A stretch of DNA of 64,000 nt from Ryuthela nishihirai (Eukaryota > Arthropoda > Arachnida > Araneae > Heptathelidae), in the NCBI GenBank assembly GCA_038380435.1, contig JAWZYU010000030.1, positions 64,677,817 to 64,741,816 on the forward strand. Direction: 5' to 3'. A model generated the notes under the pieces. It made no database searches. It saw only the letters and a list, made by a program, of their open reading frames with translations, and had not been told where the DNA came from. Positions 57,605 through 64,000 of the stretch are shown piece by piece. Each line of letters starts with the position of its first letter. The stretch's first letter is position 1. The translations under genes were made by a program, and so were the position numbers.

Positions 57605-58316
57605 TGGGGTAGGGGTGGCTCGTCGGCAGTGCACCAGGCTAGTAATCTGCAGTTTCCAGACTCAAGTCCCAGCTGAGTCAGGATTGAGAATTATCTCCAC
57701 AAAACTTCCACCCTGCCCATGGTCAGTAGGGAACACCAATGGGCGTGGAAAGGCCGTCGTCCATTGGATGAGATATTAAGCCATGGTCCCATGTGTGGGA
57801 GAGCTATACCATTGTTGGATTGGGTTGTTTTACCTTTGAGTGGCACTTTTTTGCACACAATGGGCTAAATGGTCAGGTCACAAGGGCCACAAAGGCTCAG
57901 AGAGGTTGGGGGAGGGGACCCACTGGAACAGCTGCTAAGAGAAGATAGGAAGCCTCCCGTCAAGGCCATCCAGTGTGTTCTTTAATGTGCACAGGGTATG
58001 GCTCTCCCACACATGGGGCCACAGCTTAACGTCCCATCCGATGAACGGTGGCCTTTCCAAGCCCATCGATGTCCCTTACTGACCGTGGGCAGGGAGTTAT
58101 ATGGAGATAAATCTCAATGCTGACCCAGCTGTGACTATCCTGTGCATGTTAAAGAACACACTGGATGGCCTTGATAGGGGCTCAATCTGTCTCCCAACAG
58201 CTGTTCCAGTGGGTCCCCTCCCCCAACCTTCTCTTAGCCTTTGGGGTCCTTGTAACCTGGCCATTTAGCCCATTGTGTGCAAAAGAGTGCTGCTCAGAAG
58301 TAAAACAACCCAACAC
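57605..58316 (+). repeat. SINE-A inserted in LINE, itself split by another SINE-A
   Basis: The outer SINE is 57605-57810 plus 58135-58316. Direct repeats cactagtatttgt (57592-57604) and caccagtatttgt (58317-58329) flank it, and the LINE reads across that point in the 18.7-kb copy (catcaccagtatcagtt). Confidence 0.92.
57811..58134 (-). repeat. Inner SINE-A, opposite orientation, head-truncated
   Basis: Runs from ggattgggttgttttacc to ctgacccagctgtgac, so the tRNA-like head is missing. It lies at the ctatacc/ctatcc point of the outer SINE. Confidence 0.9.
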
Positions 58317-58539
58317 CACCAGTATTTGTCAAACAGCACCCAAGATAATTAAACTGAGGTACTTTCTTAAGAGTGCAACCATTCAAAGCAACTGAAGCAC
58401 CATCTGCCTGATAAAATTTCATCACTTTACTTTTCTTGCTGTTTATCATTAAACTTACTGTATTATGAGTTTCATCAACAGCTCAAATGAATAAATTTAT
58501 TTCATCAACATCATTAGACAACAGAGATAAATCATCTGC

Positions 58540-59965
58540 ATAAACTAAATTAAAAATTCAAATCTCTAGACCATTTAAGGGCAATGTCTTCCCCTTGCAA
58601 TGAGTTCCACATAACATAATCAATAACCAAACTAAAGAGAAAATGAGATAAAATGCGCCTTTGTCTAACTCCATTAGTAATGACAAATCAATTGCTACAA
58701 GCATTACCAATTCTCACACGACTCAGTATTATTATGTATAACTTCCATTATGTTAACTAACTTGTCAGGTATGTCATACAATCTCACGATCATCCACAAA
58801 TTATGATCAACAGAGTCAAAAAGCTTTTTTGAAATCTATCAAACTAGTAATCACAAGCTCCCGAAACTCAACATTTCTTAACAATCTGCTTAAGTGAAAA
58901 TATTTGATCTATAAATCCCCTACCAATATGGAATCCATACTGTTCATTTTTCAGTTTTCCATCAACCGAATTCTTAATTCCATTAAGCACAATAGTGCAA
59001 AGAACTTTACTTGCATGGGATGTTTATTTCGCTCTTTTACATGTTTATTTAGCTCGTTGTAATGCCTTCCGCTAGGACTATTAGGGTGTTGATTCATATT
59101 AATAGTGCACTTCCTTCTTTCAGAAATAAGTTCCATAGCCTTATCACTCAAATCCCTGTATGATCTGGTATTCCCTATAATTATCACAAGAACTGCGATC
59201 ACCTTTTTGAAAAATATGGATAATAATAGCCCTAGTAATATCCTTAGGAACAACACCTTTATCATAAAAAATTTTCAAAAATTTCAGTCAGCCACTGACA
59301 ACACAAACACTCTCAACTCTAAGCATTTCAATAGTAATTTCACCTACCCCTGGGGATTTATGCAGTTTTAATTTAGAGATAGTCAAAATAACTTCAGAAT
59401 GTGATATAGGGCCAACATTGAAGCCAGTAATTAATCTATCCTCATTACAATGGGAGTAGAAATAACCACATTATTTAGAACATCTCTGAAATGCCTAGTC
59501 CACCTAGCCATCACAGAATCACCACCTTCAACCACCTTGCCATATTTATCCCTCAATCCCTGTGTACCTGTCTGTTTCTTCCCACATAAAACATTAACAA
59601 TCTCGTACAACCCCCTACTGTTATGTTGTCTAACTGCTTCTTCAGCTTTGGCAGCCAAGCTATCAAGCCAAAGATTCTTATCCACTTGTTAACTGATCTT
59701 TTACACGTTTATGAAGCTTGCCTTCTGTTAGGACTAGTAGGGTGTTGATTCATATTAATCCTGCACTTCCTTCTTTCAGAAATAAGTTTCATAGCCTTAT
59801 CACTCAAATAATTTTGTTTCCTCTGTTCCCTTTTACCCAAAAGAGTACTATTTGTTTCAAGAAAAGCCTGTTTAAACTGATCCCATTCTTTCTCAACTTC
59901 AGCAGTAAGCAAACTACAATTGTCATAATGACTAAGTAATCTATCATGGTATGTTTCGGCTATAT
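58540..59965 (-). repeat. LINE block nearly identical to 19950-21370
   Basis: The two blocks share almost every base, including frame-breaking changes and the repeated gggtgttgattcatattaat segment. Encoded peptides differ at one or two residues in 84-104. Similarity drops beyond about 59965 and before 58540. Confidence 0.93.
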
Positions 59966-61274
59966 ATGGATCTTTCAGGCCTTCAGTGTTGAAGGTAATT
60001 TCCTTACCTTAGCACAACATTTCTTAAGCTTCAGCAGCAAGACACTTTTGACCAGATAATGGTCAGACCCAATTTCGGCTCCCCTGTATGATCTGGTATT
60101 CTTAACTGAACTAGCCCATTTGCTGTTAATTAAAATATAATCTATCATATTCCTGTCCAACCCATCAGGTGAAACCCATGTATATTTATAAATGTCCCGA
60201 TGTTTGTAGTATGTGTTAGTTATTTGTAAACCATTAAGTTTACTTACCTGTAGGAGACGTTCCCCATTGCCATTGGAACTACAATGCCAATGGGACATAA
60301 AACTCCTGCCCAAAGGTCAAAGGTGTTCCTAAGGATATTACTCTATCATAAAAAATATTCAAAATCTGTCAGTCAGTCATTGACAACACAAACACTCTCA
60401 GCACTAAGCATTTCAATAGTAATTTCACCTACCGCTGTGTATTTATGCAGTTTTAATTTACAGAGAGTCAAAATAACTACAGAATGTGATATAGGGCCAA
60501 CATTGAAGCCAGTAATTAATCTATCCTCATTACAAACAATGGGAGTAGAACTAACCACATTGTGTAGCACATCTCTGAAATGCTCAGCCCACAGAGTCAT
60601 GATAGAATCCTCACCTTCAATCACCTTACCATGTTGATTCCTCAATCCCTATATGCCAGTCTTTTCTTTCCACACAAAAATTAACTATCTAGTACAGCTC
60701 TCTGCTATTATGCTGTATTTCTTAGCCAAGCTATGAAGCAAAAGATTATTATCAGCTGTTGTTAACTGATCCTTTATACACTGATTAATCTCTTTATAAT
60801 GCTGTCAATTAAGAACAGTAGTGTATTGATTCAGATTATTCCTGCAGTTCCTTCTTGCAAAAATAAGCCCTAGTGCCTTATTACTCTGCTCCTTTTTACC
60901 CAAAACAGTACTGTTAGTTTCAGGAAAAGTCTGTTTAAACTGATACCATTCTTTCTCAACTTCAGTAGTAAGCAAAAACTACAATTAGGTATAATAACTA
61001 AATAGCCCATCATGCTAAGCTTTGGGTGTATCTGGATCTTTCAGAGCTTCAGTTTTAAAGCTATGGTAAGTGTATGGTAAGTATTTTAAAGGTATTTCTT
61101 TTTTAAAGGTATATACAGCACATTTTTTAAGCTTCAGTTATAGGACCCCTTTTGACCAGGAATGGTAAGACATAATTTCAGCTCTTCTGCATGATCTGGT
61201 ATTCTTAACCAAACCATCCCATTAGCTGTTAATTAATATATAATCAATCACATCCCTATGGAACCAATCAGGTG

Positions 61275-61510
61275 GGATGAGGTTGTGTTGTTTTACCTGT
61301 GAATGGCATTTTTTGCACACAATGGGCTAAATGGCAGGTCACAAAGACCTGACATTAGAATCTGCTCAGAGAAGGTTGGGGGAGAGGACCCAATGGACTG
61401 GTGTTGGGAGAAATGGTACTCTCCCGTCAAGGCCATCCAACATGCTCTTTAACATGCACAATGTATGGGCTCTCCCGCACACAGGCCATGGTTTAACATC
61501 CCATCCAACA
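61275..61510 (-). repeat. SINE-A inserted in LINE, 5'-truncated
   Basis: Tail-side part of SINE-A only (no tRNA head). The direct repeat ccaatcaggtg lies at 61264-61274 and 61511-61521. Confidence 0.9.
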
Positions 61511-61606
61511 CCAATCAGGTGAAATCCATGCGTATTTAAAAATGTCTCAGTGCTTGTAGTTAGTTAGTTATTCTGAAACCATTCAGATTACTTACCTGTA
61601 GATGTT

Positions 61607-61915
61607 CTATATTGTCAATGCAACTATAATTGCCAAAAAGACCCACCATCTCTGCCCAAAGGTCAGGTCAGCAGCAATTTTAGCATTGAAATCACAGAGC
61701 ACAAGAGAAATATCTGCTTTCTTAACAGAATTTAAAATATCCTGAAGTTGTTTGAAAAACCTAACTTTTCCCTCCTCATCAGAGTCCTCTGTGGGGGCAT
61801 AGCAACAGATAACATTCAAGTCTTTAATATTAGTTTTAAATTTAGCTGTAAGAAATCTATCACTAATGCAGTCATATCCAAGAAGAGCATCACCGGAATA
61901 TCTGTCGAGAAACAA
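61607..61915 (-). pseudogene. LINE endonuclease fragment
   Basis: Reads LGYDCISDRFLTAKFK, then VICCYAPTEDSDEEGK and LVLCDFNAKI. It is the uninterrupted equivalent of the endonuclease split by the LTR at 21922-23174. The GDFN motif has Cys in place of Gly, and the frame runs out after the motif. Inactive. Confidence 0.85.
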
Positions 61916-62880
61916 ACCTACGCCATGGAGATGCTTTCCATCCTAACTCCCTGAACTGGGGAATTTAAAATTATTATTAAGTGTCTGACCTTTATCTGTC
62001 CTTCTGGTCTCTTGCAAACCCAGAATATCTATGTTAAAATGATAAAATTCCTCTGTAAGGACATTAAGAGAATAATCTATATGCAACATCCTCATGTTCC
62101 AAGTACCCATGGAAAGAAAATTATTTTTTTAAAAAGAAAATGTTTACTGAGAGATAGAGCTTTATGAGAGACGTAGATCCAATAATATCAAACAACTGCC
62201 TAATTGCAGGCATAGTGCAAAGACCTGTTGTCTCACCTCTAAAAATTCAAGTCACCAATGACATTAGGAACTTCAAGCACCACCTTCACAAGTGGATCTT
62301 TCAAGAACCAAAATCAAAATAGAAACTGACCTGCCTAAGATATATTACTCTGGGTAACTCGGCAATACCCTTAAAAGCAAGGGTTCAGGTACTTGTGATG
62401 GTCTCTGATTAGGATTATTCACCAGTTAAGGTATCAGGTGCATTGTTCACTTAGGGCTGGCAACCCATAGGCACACAAAAAACACAATAGATTTTTACTC
62501 AACAGAAGTCCACTAGTGCAGCAAATCCACGAACCATTATCAAGCTTAAAGTCATAAGATAAATTCAGTAAGTTTAAATGGTTAGCACCAGGATCCTGTG
62601 ATATTGACCCATCCTCAACAGGGCAGAAAAAAAAGAAGAAAATGTTGACATAATGACCAGATCAGTAGGCCACACTGATCTGGCAGCCCTCCCCTTTTCT
62701 TAGCTTCCAGAAGAGAGTCTCTCTTTTGAAAGGTACTAACAGCTTGTACTACAAGAAAGTGGGGTTGGACTTTAGGTACTAGGCCTGACCAGTTCTGTGC
62801 ATCATCATAGGGGATTAGTACACAGCTCTCCTTTCAGTGTATGCCTAGTTATCATTTACAGACCAAGGATTATTTTACCT

Positions 62881-63216
62881 TGCAAATAGTTTTTTTTTTA
62901 CTCTTGGAGTAAACGGCAAAATCCCAAATGTTCCAAAGTTATGGTAGATTCGATTAGGAACAATTACTGGATAATTGTGGGAGAGAGAAGCCATTCATGT
63001 TCATTCAACATGTTCTTTACCATGGATAAAGTAAGGCTTTCCTGAACACTATATCAACATCCTACTAGAAATTATTGCAAAAGTAGGTTAAAATAATTTG
63101 GCCTAAAACAGCAATATTAGATGATCAGCAAAATTAATATAAAATAACTTTCCATTAAAAGAAATGTTGTTTTCTCTTTTAGAAGTAAATGGAAAATTCT
63201 TTTTGGATTGGATAGG
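62881..63216. other. AT-rich stretch, no gene seen
   Basis: No feature recognised. Confidence 0.35.
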
Positions 63217-63570
63217 GTTGGGTTGTTTTACTACTGAGCAACACTTTTTTGCAGACAATGGGCTAAATGGACAAGTCACAAGGACTCCAAAGGCTCAGAG
63301 AAAGTTGGGGGGAGGGGACCCACTGAACAGCTGTTAGGAGACAGATAGTAGCCTCCTGTCTAGTCCCATAGACAGAAGGTGCATAGGGTATGGCTCTCCT
63401 GCACACTTGACCATGGCTTAATGTCCCATCTGATGGATAGTGTCCCCTAGTGACTGAGGGCAGGGCAAGGAGTTTTGCAGAGCTAAATCTTATTGCTGGC
63501 CCAGGTGGGACTCGATCGAACCTGGGAATTACAAGTCTGGCACACTACTGACTGAGCCGCCCCTGCACCA
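63217..63570 (-). repeat. SINE-A with 12-bp target duplication
   Basis: Full-length but diverged, with a small internal deletion. The direct repeat ggattggatagg lies at 63205-63216 and 63571-63582. The B box region has a four-base duplication (ctcgatcgaacc). Confidence 0.93.
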
Positions 63571-64000
63571 GGATTGGATAGGAATTAAGAATATTAAAAT
63601 TTCCATTCTCTCAACTACTAATATTTCAGCTTCCACTGTTAGATGATACTAAAATTGGAATATGGCAAAACTATAAACTATTATAAACAAACTATTCATG
63701 CTAGAAATTCGAAATTATTATGGCAGTGTGGCAGTTAAGGGTTTACACTAATAGCAGCAGTTTGGCCCCTTACTCTTGGGTAGGAATGTAACTTTTTTGT
63801 TTCGAGATGAATGAAAAATTCTCTTTGCTTTTTGGGTTGAATAAGTACTAGTGAAATTCCATTATCTGCATTTTCTGAATCATCTATTAGTTCAAACCAC
63901 CAGTATTAGAAATTGCAAAATTCAGAAAATGGCAAACTTCATTCTCTTTGGAAACGAGAAATCCATATTTGGAATAGATGATAGGTTATTCACTCATTTG
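63571..64000. repeat. Dispersed repeat fragment and AT-rich DNA
   Basis: 63785-63910 matches 52474-52590 in order (gaatgtaactttttt; wwattctctttg; gaatcatctattagttc). No coding evidence to the end of the window. Confidence 0.5.

Larger units (their letters stand above)
57035..62880 (-). mobile_element. Rearranged cluster of RTE-type LINE sequence
   Basis: On the minus strand the cluster begins at a 5' untranslated region (62880-62110) similar to 24100-23470, then endonuclease (61990-61600) and linker. At about 60318 it changes to a second, overlapping copy (60310-58530) that repeats endonuclease to RT sequence. It ends with the diverged ORF2 C-terminus at 57600-57035 (agccatgggctatggaggtc). 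Stops and shifts are frequent. SINE-A copies are inserted at 57605 and 61275. Confidence 0.85.

Noticed and set aside
1..64000. CRISPR array, bacterial operon or phage features
   Set aside because: No regularly spaced direct repeats with unique spacers, no dense coding. Introns, SINEs and LINEs show a eukaryotic nuclear genome.

Overview
This is a eukaryotic nuclear window: AT-rich, intron-bearing, and dominated by old and nested transposable elements. The only host gene I can support is on the minus strand. Three exons at 55427-55293, 54423-54244 and 49721-49538 join in frame and encode the end of a DH (RhoGEF) domain followed by a PH domain. They closely resemble the second GEF module (DH2-PH2) of the Trio/Kalirin family. 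A fourth, phase-compatible open block at 37868-37513 could be the terminal exon. A Trio-type gene ending soon after DH2-PH2, long repeat-filled introns, and a mix of Meta-type SINEs, RTE-type LINEs, Tc1 elements and Penelope remnants suggest an invertebrate bilaterian. A chelicerate such as a horseshoe crab would fit, but that is an inference from style, not a proof.

Layout. 1-18100: no convincing gene; two SINE families, MITEs and foldback elements, a roughly 1-kb dispersed repeat (R1), a 91-bp minisatellite and several perfect palindromes. SINE-A has a tRNA-Met-like head and a conserved central block of Meta-SINE type. SINE-B has a tRNA-Ser/Leu-like head and a TTTA tail. 18124-24100: two minus-strand RTE-type LINE copies, one interrupted by a probable solo LTR. 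24339-33899: a decayed Gypsy-type LTR retrotransposon. Its 5' LTR is split by a Tc1 element and its 3' LTR by a foldback MITE, and its interior carries a 5'-truncated LINE and another Tc1 element. 33900-37000: mostly featureless AT-rich DNA. 37044-55427: the Trio-like gene (minus strand). Its introns hold SINEs, a second R1 copy, an unusual inverted dimer of tRNA-like SINEs, Penelope endonuclease remnants, a Tc1 inserted in a SINE, and a hAT MITE. 55583-64000: further upstream intron or flank. It has a deleted Tc1 copy and a large rearranged LINE cluster, part of which is nearly identical to the cluster at 20 kb, with SINE-in-SINE-in-LINE nesting.

The elements give a relative insertion history: Gypsy, then Tc1, MITE and LINE into it; LINE, then SINE-A, then a second SINE-A; SINE-A, then Tc1. 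Transposases, the retroviral-type protease and integrase, and most LINE frames are broken. The best-preserved coding pieces are the Trio-like exons and the C-terminal LINE ORF copies. Several perfect hairpins inside repeats look like local inverted duplications and may reflect a recurrent fold-back repair process.
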